Part shown: in pieces, positions 56,964-64,000 of the stretch
How the letters are laid out: each line of letters starts with the position of its first letter
How positions within the stretch are numbered: position 1 is the first letter of the stretch
Assembly: GCA_905216095.1 (NCBI GenBank)
Contig: CAJMSQ010000004.1
Span: 1-64,000, forward strand
DNA: 64,000 nucleotides
Direction: 5' to 3'
Origin: an uncultured bacterium
Lineage (GTDB): Bacteria; Bacteroidota; Bacteroidia; Bacteroidales; Bacteroidaceae
Notes under the pieces: model-generated
Seen by the model: the letters and a program-made list of their open reading frames with translations, nothing else
The model's database searches: none
What the model was told of the DNA's origin: nothing
Program-made: the position numbers and the translations under genes

Positions 56964-58202
56964 ATGAAAACTTCCGGCAGACTGTTTCGGACGGCAGGCG
57001 GAAAGAACTTTCTCGCCCCGTTCATACTGGTCACCTCACTTTTCTTCCTGTGGGGATTCGCTCACAGCATCCTTGACGTGCTCAACAAGCATTTCCAGGA
57101 CACCTTCGATATGACAAAGACGCGCTCGGCCCTTGTCCAGGCGGTCGTCTATGGCGGCTACTTCCTCATGGCCCTCCCGGCCGGCGCCATCATCCGCCGC
57201 TTCGGCTATCGCAGCGGTGTGCTGACGGGGCTTGTCCTGTACGGGACAGGCGCTTTGCTCTTCATTCCGGGCAGCAGGATGGGTTCTTTCGACTTTTTCC
57301 TGTTCTCGCTTTTCGTTATCGGCTGCGGACTGACCTGTCTCGAGACGGCAGCCAATCCTTACGTGACCGTACTGGGCAGTTCCGATAGCTCCGAGCGGCG
57401 CATCAACATTGCGCAATCGTTCAACGGGCTGGGCTGGATAGTCGGCCCGCTGGTCGGCGGCCTCTGCGTGTTTTCGGACGGAAGTTCCGGCAACATCGCG
57501 CTGCCCTACGCCGTGATAGGCGTCATCGTACTGCTGGTTGCCGTCGTCTTCTCGCGGGTAAAACTGCCCGAAGTCGCGCCCGACGACGCCCCCGCCGACA
57601 CACCGCCCGCGTCCTGTGCCGCCCGTGCCGGCGTATCCCGTCATTCCCTGCTCGCCCGTCCGCACTTCGTGCTCGGACTCGTCGCCCTGTTCCTCTATGT
57701 GGCCGCCCAGACCGGCATAAACAGCTTTTTCATCAACTATGCCGTGGAGGACGCCGGCATCGGCAAGGGCGACGCGGCGCTTTGGCTGGGCCTGCTCGGC
57801 ATGGGACTGTTCATGGCGGGACGCATGTCGGGCAGCCTGCTCATGAAGTACGTTCCCGCCCGGCGCCTGCTCACGCTTTGCGGCATTGGCGCGTCGGTAG
57901 CGATGGCCGTCATCATGGCTTTCGGCGGGCGCGTCGGTTTCCGCGCCTTCTTCCTGTGTTTCCTGTGTGAGAGCATCATGTTCCCCACCATCTTTGCCAT
58001 GGCCGTGCGCGACCTGGGCCGGCATACCAAGACCGCTTCCTCGCTGCTCATCATGTCCATCGTGGGCGGCGCGGTCGCCCCCCTGCTCATGGGCTGCATC
58101 GCCGACGCGCAAGGCAGCATGAAGACCGCGTTCGCCGTGCCCATGTGCTGCTTCCTTTTCATCACCGGCTATGCCGGGGCGTACAGCAGGCTGCTGCGCT
58201 AA
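56964..58202 (+). CDS. fucP: L-fucose:proton symporter
   Basis: 412 residues from MKTSGRLFRTAGG; twelve hydrophobic helices. The N-terminal half has SLFFLWGFAHSILDVLNKHFQDTFDMTKTRSALVQ, close to FucP, and GCGLTCLETAANPYVTVLG with RINIAQSFNGLGWIVGPLVGG. These match FucP better than the GluP gene at 43.7 kb. Placement in the run with fkp supports fucose. A hairpin follows before the convergent peptidase gene. Confidence 0.88.
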   Translation: MKTSGRLFRTAGGKNFLAPFILVTSLFFLWGFAHSILDVLNKHFQDTFDMTKTRSALVQAVVYGGYFLMALPAGAIIRRFGYRSGVLTGLVLYGTGALLFIPGSRMGSFDFFLFSLFVIGCGLTCLETAANPYVTVLGSSDSSERRINIAQSFNGLGWIVGPLVGGLCVFSDGSSGNIALPYAVIGVIVLLVAVVFSRVKLPEVAPDDAPADTPPASCAARAGVSRHSLLARPHFVLGLVALFLYVAAQTGINSFFINYAVEDAGIGKGDAALWLGLLGMGLFMAGRMSGSLLMKYVPARRLLTLCGIGASVAMAVIMAFGGRVGFRAFFLCFLCESIMFPTIFAMAVRDLGRHTKTASSLLIMSIVGGAVAPLLMGCIADAQGSMKTAFAVPMCCFLFITGYAGAYSRLLR

Positions 58203-58230
58203 ACGGCAAACGGGAAACCTCCACTTCATC

Positions 58231-58301
58231 CATACGGAAAACGGACTCCGCCCGGACACGAACGAAAAAGAACGTTCCATGTCCGGGCGGAGAAGCGTAT
58301 G
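58231..58301. terminator. Hairpin between convergent fucP and DPP IV genes
   Basis: A 13-bp perfect stem (58246-58258 with 58280-58292) plus an outer CATACG/CGTATG pairing. No T run is seen. It probably ends transcription from both sides. Confidence 0.6.
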
Positions 58302-58317
58302 GGCGGAATGCGCGTCG

Positions 58318-60525
58318 TTACTTCCGCTTCAGGTTAGCGTTGAAGAAATCGCAGATTCTCGTGAACAAGTGATAGCGCGTATTGCCCCCGTAGATGCTAT
58401 GGTTGCGGTTGGTGTAAATCTGCATGTCAAACTGCTTGTCGGCCTGCACCAAAGCCTCGCTCATCTCGTAAGCGTTGCGCACGTGCACGTTGTCGTCGGC
58501 CGTACCATGTACGAGCAGCAGGTTTCCGCTGAGGTTGGCGGCGCGCTGCATGGGGTTGATGGCATAGCCCGAGGCGTTCTCCTGCGGCGTGCGCATATAC
58601 CGCTCCGTATAGACCGTGTCATAATACTTCCAGTTGGAAGGAGCGGCGACGGCCACACCGGCCTTGAAGACCGGACGCCCCTCGCTCATGGACATCAGCG
58701 TATTGAAACCGCCGAAGCTCCAGCCCCAAATCCCGATGTTCTCCTTGTCCACGAAAGGCAACGTGCCGAGCCAGAGCGCCGCCTCCACCTGGTCCTTCGC
58801 CTCCAGCTCGCCCAGCCGCATGTAGGTGCACTTCTCGAAATCGGCGCCACGGCCGCCCGTCCCGCGTCCGTCCACGCATACGTAGATGTACCCCTGTTGC
58901 GCCATGTAGCTCTCGAAGAGCCCGCCGCCGTAGAAACCGAGGTTCCACGAGTCGGTCACCTCCTGCGAGCCCGGACCGCTGTACTGATACATGATGACCG
59001 GATACCTGCGCGAGGCGTCAAAGTCGCGCGGCTTCACCATCCAGCCGTTCAGCCGCACCCCCTCCGAGGTGGTGAACTCGAAGAACTCCTTCGTGCCCGT
59101 CACGCCCGCGGCCCGTTCCCTGAGCCCGGCGTTGTCAATCATCGTGGCTAGCCTGCGGCCCGAATTGTCGCAGAGCGTGGTGACAGGCGGCTGCTGTGCC
59201 GAACTGTAAACGTTCATGTAATATTTCATCGACGTGGAGAAAGTCGCGCCGTTCGTACCCTTTTCGGTGGAAAGCCTGCGGCTGCGCCCGTTTCTGTCGC
59301 AGACGAACACCGCCTTGCGCAGAGGGCTCTCGTCGTAGGCCGCATAATAGAATTTGCCCTCCTTGCCGTCGTAGCCGTAGAAGTCCGTCACCTCGAAGTC
59401 GCCCGCCGTCACCAGCTTCTCCAGCCGCCCCGCCAGCGTGTACCAGTACAACTGCTGCGTGCCGCTGCGTTCGGAGAGCAGCGAGAAGTGGCCGTCATAA
59501 AACTTCATGCCCGTGTAAGCCGCCTCGCGGATATATCTGTCGTTCGTCTCGCGCAGAGCCAGCGTCGCCACCGTAGAGCGCGGGTTCGTCATGTAGACGT
59601 CCATCCGGTCCTGCCGGCGGTTGAGCGTGATGACCGCCAGCTTCTCAGGGTCGCTCGTAAACTTGATGCGCGGCACGTAGCCGTCCGAGTCCACAGGCAC
59701 CTGCAGGCGGCGCGTCACTCGGTTCTTGATGTCGTAGGCCAGCACCTGCACCTCGCTGTTGCGCGCCCCCGCCACGGGATACTTGTAGGAATAGTCACCC
59801 GGATACTCGTCATACTCCTCATGCGCCGGCCGCTCGCCCCTGAACATCTGCATGTCGTAGACAGGCACGCGGCTCTCGTCGTAGCGCACCCACGCCAGCA
59901 TCTTCGAGTCCGCCGAGAAGTCGAACGAACGGTTCGTCGAAAACTCCTCCTCGTTCACCCAGTCCGGCACACCGTTGAGCACCTCGTTGCGGCGTCCGTC
60001 CTTCGTCACCTGTGTCTCCGCATTCCCGAACAGCAATTTCACCACAAAGAGATTGCCCCCGCGGGCAAAGGCCACATACTGGCCGTCCGGCGAGAACAGC
60101 GGCACCTGTTGCGGTCCCCCGTCCGAGAGCGGCTCGAACTTGTTGTTCTGCACGCTGAAGATGTAATGCACCGCCGTGTACGAACGCCGGTAGATGGCCC
60201 TCGTCTCCGTGCGGAGCAATATGCGGCTCTCGTCGGGCGACATGACGTACCCGTCAATCCGGTCCAGTTTCTTTGGGCCCCGCGCCGTCTCCACGTCGAA
60301 GACGACGCCCACCTCCCGGCCCGTCTTGAACGAGCAGCGCACAATGCGCTTTCCGTCTGCCGAGAGCTGCGTGTAAGTCTCGCCGTCGGCCATCGGCGTC
60401 ACGCCATACACATATTCGGGACTATACGCGCCGTTCACGACGTCCTTCAGTTTCAGCGCACCTTCCTGCGCCGCCGCGCCCGTCGCCAAGAGCAGACAGA
60501 CCGCGGCCATCATCAATTTTCTCAT
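58318..60525 (-). CDS. Dipeptidyl peptidase IV (family S9)
   Basis: 735 residues with a signal peptide (MRKLMMAAVCLLLATGAAAQ). An N-terminal beta-propeller covers roughly residues 40-480. The catalytic domain has the Ser in GIWGWSFGGFNTLMSM, the Asp in VHGTADDNVHVRNA and the His in TNRNHSIYGG. It cuts dipeptides after proline or alanine from peptide N termini in the periplasm or on the surface. A -7-like TACCTTTG (60590-60597) precedes it on the minus strand without a good -33. Confidence 0.93.
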   Translation of the reverse strand: MRKLMMAAVCLLLATGAAAQEGALKLKDVVNGAYSPEYVYGVTPMADGETYTQLSADGKRIVRCSFKTGREVGVVFDVETARGPKKLDRIDGYVMSPDESRILLRTETRAIYRRSYTAVHYIFSVQNNKFEPLSDGGPQQVPLFSPDGQYVAFARGGNLFVVKLLFGNAETQVTKDGRRNEVLNGVPDWVNEEEFSTNRSFDFSADSKMLAWVRYDESRVPVYDMQMFRGERPAHEEYDEYPGDYSYKYPVAGARNSEVQVLAYDIKNRVTRRLQVPVDSDGYVPRIKFTSDPEKLAVITLNRRQDRMDVYMTNPRSTVATLALRETNDRYIREAAYTGMKFYDGHFSLLSERSGTQQLYWYTLAGRLEKLVTAGDFEVTDFYGYDGKEGKFYYAAYDESPLRKAVFVCDRNGRSRRLSTEKGTNGATFSTSMKYYMNVYSSAQQPPVTTLCDNSGRRLATMIDNAGLRERAAGVTGTKEFFEFTTSEGVRLNGWMVKPRDFDASRRYPVIMYQYSGPGSQEVTDSWNLGFYGGGLFESYMAQQGYIYVCVDGRGTGGRGADFEKCTYMRLGELEAKDQVEAALWLGTLPFVDKENIGIWGWSFGGFNTLMSMSEGRPVFKAGVAVAAPSNWKYYDTVYTERYMRTPQENASGYAINPMQRAANLSGNLLLVHGTADDNVHVRNAYEMSEALVQADKQFDMQIYTNRNHSIYGGNTRYHLFTRICDFFNANLKRK

Positions 60526-60696
60526 ATCTTAGTGTTTATGGTTACCCGTTGTACGGAGCGGCGCGTCTCCCCCGCCACCCATTCCGCCACAAAGGTAAAG
60601 AAAAAAAGCCGAACGCCCGCGCCCGCGCCCCGCCAATCCCGCCCCGGCGTCCGGATTGTGGAGAAAGCCCGCCCCGGGGCAGCCCCGCGCGCTGCC

Positions 60697-60954
60697 TGAC
60701 TTTAACATATTTAACTTTCACTCACTTTCGGTGCCGCGTACATGGCTTGTAGTTTTTCCTACATGCAGGGATAAAAACAACTACAAGCCATGTAGGAAAA
60801 AGCAGAAGACATGTAGTTTTTTCCACCACAGGGACATTTCATCCCCGTAACGGGCTTTTTTACACGAAAAAAGGGGCAAGCTACGCCTGTCCCTGCACTA
60901 CCGTAGTGCAAATATACAACATTTTTCGACGAAAAGCAAGAAATGTTAAAATCG
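60697..60954 (-). repeat. Intergenic repeat element copy 8 (subfamily B)
   Basis: 258 bp in the divergent gap between the peptidase and TetR genes. Ends are TGACTTTAACA and, on the opposite strand, CGATTTTAACA. The minus-strand promoter is CTTG (60937-60940), 20 bp, TATATTTG (60909-60916). The hairpin (60873-60893) has a sequence unlike the other copies but still pairs (GGGNCAGGC with GCTTGNCCC, one G-T). The left end resembles subfamily A, so this copy looks intermediate. Confidence 0.85.
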
Positions 60955-61023
60955 GCCGCGGCCACGTACCGCCGTCGTTACGGCCTGTTTTTTCTTTTTT
61001 ATACAGAAAAATCAGAAAACCCT

Positions 61024-61055
61024 TTGACGGTATGAAAAAGAAAGCATATATTTGC
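61024..61055 (+). promoter_or_regulatory. Promoter of the efflux operon
   Basis: TTTG (61024-61027), a 20-bp spacer and TATATTTG (61048-61055), full consensus, 43 bases before the TetR ATG. Confidence 0.8.
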
Positions 61056-61056
61056 A

Positions 61057-61074
61057 CTAACAATCGTGTTAGTC
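61057..61074 (+). promoter_or_regulatory. Operator for the TetR-type repressor
   Basis: Perfect inverted repeat ACTAACA-ATCG-TGTTAGT. It starts two bases after the -7 element and covers the predicted transcription start (near 61062), where a bound repressor would block initiation. It sits directly before the TetR gene, so autoregulation is expected. Confidence 0.75.
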
Positions 61075-61098
61075 TTGAAAGTTAAAGCATATTGTTAA

Positions 61099-61719
61099 AT
61101 GGAAAATACAGAAAATCAATCGTGTAGTACGGAACTGCTCATCCTTCGTGCGGCGGAGAAAGAATTTCTTGAGAAGGGATTTTCCGGTGCAAAGACGACA
61201 ACCATCGCCGAGGCCGCAGGTGTGACCCACGCCATGCTGCATTATTATTACCGCACCAAGGAGAAACTGTTCGATACCATCGTGACAGACAAGATTGAGC
61301 AGCTGGGAGACATCCTTATCGGTTCGATAGGCAATCCCGGACTGCCCTTGAAGGAACGTGTGCGCGAAGGCATAGAGCGGCATTTCGACTATCTTGCCGC
61401 CCATCCCCTGTTGCCGCGTTTCATTGTCAATGAGCTGGCGGAACGTCCCGGGCGCATCCATCCCATCAGGGAGCAGTTGCTGAAGAAGGCCGGTAGCTTT
61501 GTGGAGAACGTCAGGCGGGAACTGCAGGCGACGGGCGCGGCAGACATCGATCCGGTAATGATACTCAGCGACGTCATATCGCTGAATGTTTTTCCCTTCC
61601 TGGCCGCGCCGATGATAGAGCAGCTGGCCGCCGGGTTCTACGGTGGTTACCGGGAGTATCTCGACAGACGCAAGCAAGAAAACGTGCGCACGATTCTCAA
61701 AAAACTTAATCTGGAATGA
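61099..61719 (+). CDS. TetR family repressor
   Basis: 206 residues. The N-terminal helix-turn-helix (ILRAAEKEFLEKGFSGAKTTTIAEAAGVTHAMLHYYYRTKEKLFDTIV) is typical of TetR regulators. The C-terminal ligand domain ends in helices with charged residues. It probably controls its own operon through the 18-bp palindrome upstream. Its stop overlaps the start of the TolC-like gene by 4 nt, so repressor and pump are made together. The ligand is unknown, likely a pump substrate. Confidence 0.92.
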   Translation: MENTENQSCSTELLILRAAEKEFLEKGFSGAKTTTIAEAAGVTHAMLHYYYRTKEKLFDTIVTDKIEQLGDILIGSIGNPGLPLKERVREGIERHFDYLAAHPLLPRFIVNELAERPGRIHPIREQLLKKAGSFVENVRRELQATGAADIDPVMILSDVISLNVFPFLAAPMIEQLAAGFYGGYREYLDRRKQENVRTILKKLNLE

Positions 61720-63005
61720 CCATGACAAGGCGAATACTCCCCATACTGCTTTGGCTCACTGCTTTCACGGCATTGCCCGCGCAAATCACGCTGGAAGAAT
61801 GTGTCCGTTCGGCACGCGAGAACTACCCGCTCATCGTGAAATACGACCTGATTGGCCGGTTGCGCGACGTGAGCCTGTCCGACGTAGGCAAGAGCTGGCT
61901 GCCGCAAATCCATGCCTATGCGCAAGGCACGGTGCAGAACGCCGTCCCGTCGCTTCCGGAGCCCTTGTCGGGGATGCTGGCCGCCGGCGGCTTGTCCTTT
62001 CCCGGTCTCGAAAAATGGCAATACAAGGTCGGCGTGGACGTGAGCCAGACCATCTGGGACGGAGGGGCGTCGAAGTCGCAACGGGCCGTGCAGCGGGCGC
62101 GGCACGACGAGCAGGAAGCCGCGCTTGACGTGCAGATGTACGCCGTCAGGGAGCGGGTGGAAAACCTTTTCTTCGGCATATTGCTCCTCGAACGGCAGAT
62201 AGGACAGACTGCGGCCGCGCAGGCTTTGCTCCGGAGCAGCCTTGACCGGCTCAACGCCGGGGTGGCCGGCGGAACAGCCCGGCAAAGCGATGCGGACATG
62301 GTCGAGGCGCAACTGCTCGCCACAGGCAGCCAGATAAAACAGGCGCAAAGCGTTTCGCAAAGCTATCGCCGTATGCTCGGCCTGTACGTCGGGCGCGATT
62401 TGTCCGGGCAGTCGCTTGTGACGCCCGCGGCCGAAATTCCTTCCGACCTGAGTTCCGCGCGGCCCGAACTGCGGCTTTTCGATGCGCGGATGCAGACCAA
62501 CGAGGTGCGCGATGCCGGCATACGCAACACATTGATGCCGCGTGTGGGGCTGTTCGGGCAATTCGCTTACGGCTATCCCGGCTTTGACTATTTCCGGAGT
62601 ATGCGGAGTCGCGAACTTTCCCTGAACCTGCTGCTCGGCTTGAAGGTTTCCTGGAACATCAGCGCCTTTTATACGAGAAAGAACGATGCGTGGAAACTGC
62701 GTTTGTCGTCGGATGACATTTCGGCCGACCGCGATGTCTTTCTCTTCAATGCCGATGTGAGAAAGCAGGAGCAGGTGGCGCACATCCGGGAACTGCAAAG
62801 CGTCATGGAAGACGACGCACGCATCGTCCGGCTGAGGGCCGGTGTGCGCCGGACCGCCGAGTCGCAACTCGAAAACGGTGTCATCGACGCCACGGACCTG
62901 CTTACGAAAATCACGGACGAGACACAGGCGCGGCTGACGGCCGACTATCACGAGATACAACTCATACAGAGCATTTTTCAACTCAAATATACCCTCAACA
63001 GATGA
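61716..63005 (+). CDS. TolC-like outer membrane efflux protein
   Basis: 429 residues with a signal peptide (ILPILLWLTAFTALPA). ITLEECVRSARENYPLIVKYDLI opens the first TolC repeat. Long helices with heptads follow (residues about 110-200 and 300-400), and a second repeat ends in the usual DATDLLTKITDETQARLTADYHEIQLIQ. It forms the outer-membrane channel of the pump. It overlaps the HlyD-like gene by 4 nt. No lipobox is visible. Confidence 0.9.
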   Translation: MTMTRRILPILLWLTAFTALPAQITLEECVRSARENYPLIVKYDLIGRLRDVSLSDVGKSWLPQIHAYAQGTVQNAVPSLPEPLSGMLAAGGLSFPGLEKWQYKVGVDVSQTIWDGGASKSQRAVQRARHDEQEAALDVQMYAVRERVENLFFGILLLERQIGQTAAAQALLRSSLDRLNAGVAGGTARQSDADMVEAQLLATGSQIKQAQSVSQSYRRMLGLYVGRDLSGQSLVTPAAEIPSDLSSARPELRLFDARMQTNEVRDAGIRNTLMPRVGLFGQFAYGYPGFDYFRSMRSRELSLNLLLGLKVSWNISAFYTRKNDAWKLRLSSDDISADRDVFLFNADVRKQEQVAHIRELQSVMEDDARIVRLRAGVRRTAESQLENGVIDATDLLTKITDETQARLTADYHEIQLIQSIFQLKYTLNR

Positions 63006-63889
63006 AGAAAACGATTCTTATATCAGTTATCGCCGCGCTCCTGACGGCTTGTGCCGACAGGCATGACTACGATGCGACCGGCATATTCGAGGCTACGACG
63101 GTCACTGTCTCGGCCGAGACGGCCGGAAAACTGCTTGCGTTCGACCTGTCCGAGGGCGACGGCATACGGGCGGGGCAGCAGGTGGCCCTTATTGACACCA
63201 CGCTGCTGGCACTTCAATACAAAGAGCTGCGGAGCCGGCAGTCCTCGACTGAAAGAACGTCGCCCGACATCGCGGCGCAGGCTTCGGCGCTACGGACACA
63301 GATAGCGCACCAGCAACATGAGTGCGAACGCATCGCACGCCTGTTGTCCGACGGCGCGGCCACGCAGAAGCAGAGCGACGATGCCGATGCACTCCTGCGC
63401 ACGCTGCGTGGACAGCTTGATGCCCTGCTGTCCACGCTCGGCAAGAACCGCAACGCCATTTCGGACAACGCACAGGCATTGCAGTACCAGAAGGAACAGG
63501 TGCGGGAACAGTTGGTCAGGTGTCACATCAAGGCACCCGCGACGGGCACCGTGCTGCAGAAATATGCCGAGGCGGGGGAATACGTGACGCCGGGCCGGCC
63601 TTTGTTCAAGATAGCCGACCTGAACGCCATTTACCTGCGCAGCTATTTCACGGCAGACCAGTTGGCCGGCATCCGGATAGGGCAGTCCGTTACGGTCATC
63701 GCGGACTTCGGCGGCGACAAGCAGTATGAATATCCCGGAAAGATTACTTGGATTGCTGCCGAAAGCGAGTTTACGCCCAAGTCCATACAGACCAAGGACA
63801 CACGGGCCAACCTTGTATATGCCGTGAAGATTGCGGTGCGCAACGACGGCCGCCTGAAACTCGGACAATACGGAGAGGTACGTTTATGA
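63002..63889 (+). CDS. HlyD-type membrane fusion lipoprotein
   Basis: 295 residues. Signal peptide with lipobox LLTAC (Cys17). The biotinyl-lipoyl-like half motif AETAGKLLAFDLSEGDGIRAGQQVALID is followed by a coiled-coil hairpin (about residues 70-165), the second half motif IKAPATGTVLQKYAEAGEYVTPGRPLFKIADL and a beta-barrel segment. It links the inner-membrane ABC pump to the TolC-like channel. The stop overlaps the ATPase start (ATGA). Confidence 0.9.
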   Translation: MKKTILISVIAALLTACADRHDYDATGIFEATTVTVSAETAGKLLAFDLSEGDGIRAGQQVALIDTTLLALQYKELRSRQSSTERTSPDIAAQASALRTQIAHQQHECERIARLLSDGAATQKQSDDADALLRTLRGQLDALLSTLGKNRNAISDNAQALQYQKEQVREQLVRCHIKAPATGTVLQKYAEAGEYVTPGRPLFKIADLNAIYLRSYFTADQLAGIRIGQSVTVIADFGGDKQYEYPGKITWIAAESEFTPKSIQTKDTRANLVYAVKIAVRNDGRLKLGQYGEVRL

Positions 63890-64000
63890 ACATCATTGAG
63901 GTAAAAGCGTTGTCTAAGAGTTACGGCAACGTAAAGGCGCTTGACAATGTCAGTCTGTCGGTTGCCGAAGGAACTATCTTCGGCCTGATTGGACCTGACG
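63886..64000 (+). CDS. ABC transporter ATP-binding protein (cut by window edge)
   Basis: Only the first 38 residues are present: MNIIEVKALSKSYGNVKAL and onward to FGLIGPD, where the Walker A motif begins. The GLIGPD form resembles the YbhF-type drug-export ATPases. With the upstream TetR, TolC-like and HlyD-like genes this forms a drug or toxic-compound exporter; permease genes should follow outside the window. Confidence 0.85.
   Translation, partial: MNIIEVKALSKSYGNVKALDNVSLSVAEGTIFGLIGPD

Overview
The window is chromosomal DNA from a member of the Bacteroidales with fairly high G+C. Four things point to this order: promoters of the Bacteroidota type (TTTG, 19-20 bp, TAnnTTTG), a type III glutamine synthetase, a fused fucokinase/GDP-fucose pyrophosphorylase (Fkp), and a Lnb-type lipoprotein acyltransferase. 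The genus cannot be fixed from sequence reading alone. Forty-six complete or nearly complete protein genes, one leader peptide and one gene cut by the right edge are called. No rRNA, tRNA, CRISPR array, prophage or transposase gene was seen.

Layout. 0.6-8.2 kb (minus strand): an outer-membrane barrel protein, a PpiD/SurA-like foldase, LptC, an outer-membrane protein and CoaX. 8.5-10.7 kb: glutamine synthetase III. 11.4-12.9 kb: an orphan trpB behind a tryptophan attenuator. 13.1-19.5 kb: Lnb, a degenerate alkaline-phosphatase-like protein and SecA. 20.3-26.4 kb: lysS and gpsA, then a convergent RsmI-like methyltransferase, glycosyltransferase and mtaB. 26.6-32.5 kb: a small repeat lipoprotein, a DUF308 protein, UDP-glucose dehydrogenase, and the cluster sigma-54 activator-lptE-TPR-secG. 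33.1-34.9 kb: a queuosine operon (precursor transporter, queC, queF) behind a probable preQ1-I riboswitch. 35.1-41.9 kb: ilvD-ilvB-ilvN-thioesterase-ilvC. 42.5-46.3 kb: galM-sugar transporter-galK. 47.0-60.5 kb: a FadL-like porin, ffh, fkp, a 5'-nucleotidase, the agmatine-to-putrescine genes aguA/aguB, fucP, and a convergent dipeptidyl peptidase IV. 61.1-64.0 kb: a TetR-controlled TolC/HlyD/ABC exporter with a clear operator.

The most unusual feature is a family of eight dispersed intergenic elements of nearly fixed length: 278-279 bp for subfamily A and 254-258 bp for subfamily B. Each has short imperfect inverted ends. Each carries one internal promoter, with a 20-bp spacer in all eight copies, that fires straight into a terminator hairpin about 35 nt downstream. 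Hairpin sequences change while pairing is kept. Every intergenic gap longer than about 550 bp in the window holds exactly one copy, and no gene is interrupted. No transposase is linked. I do not recognise this family.

How the parts fit. Much of the window is housekeeping for the envelope and export (SecA, SecG, Ffh, LptC, LptE, Lnb, foldase). The rest is amino-acid supply (Trp, branched-chain, Gln) and sugar salvage (galactose, fucose), with local RNA- or repressor-based control at trpB, the queuosine operon and the efflux operon.
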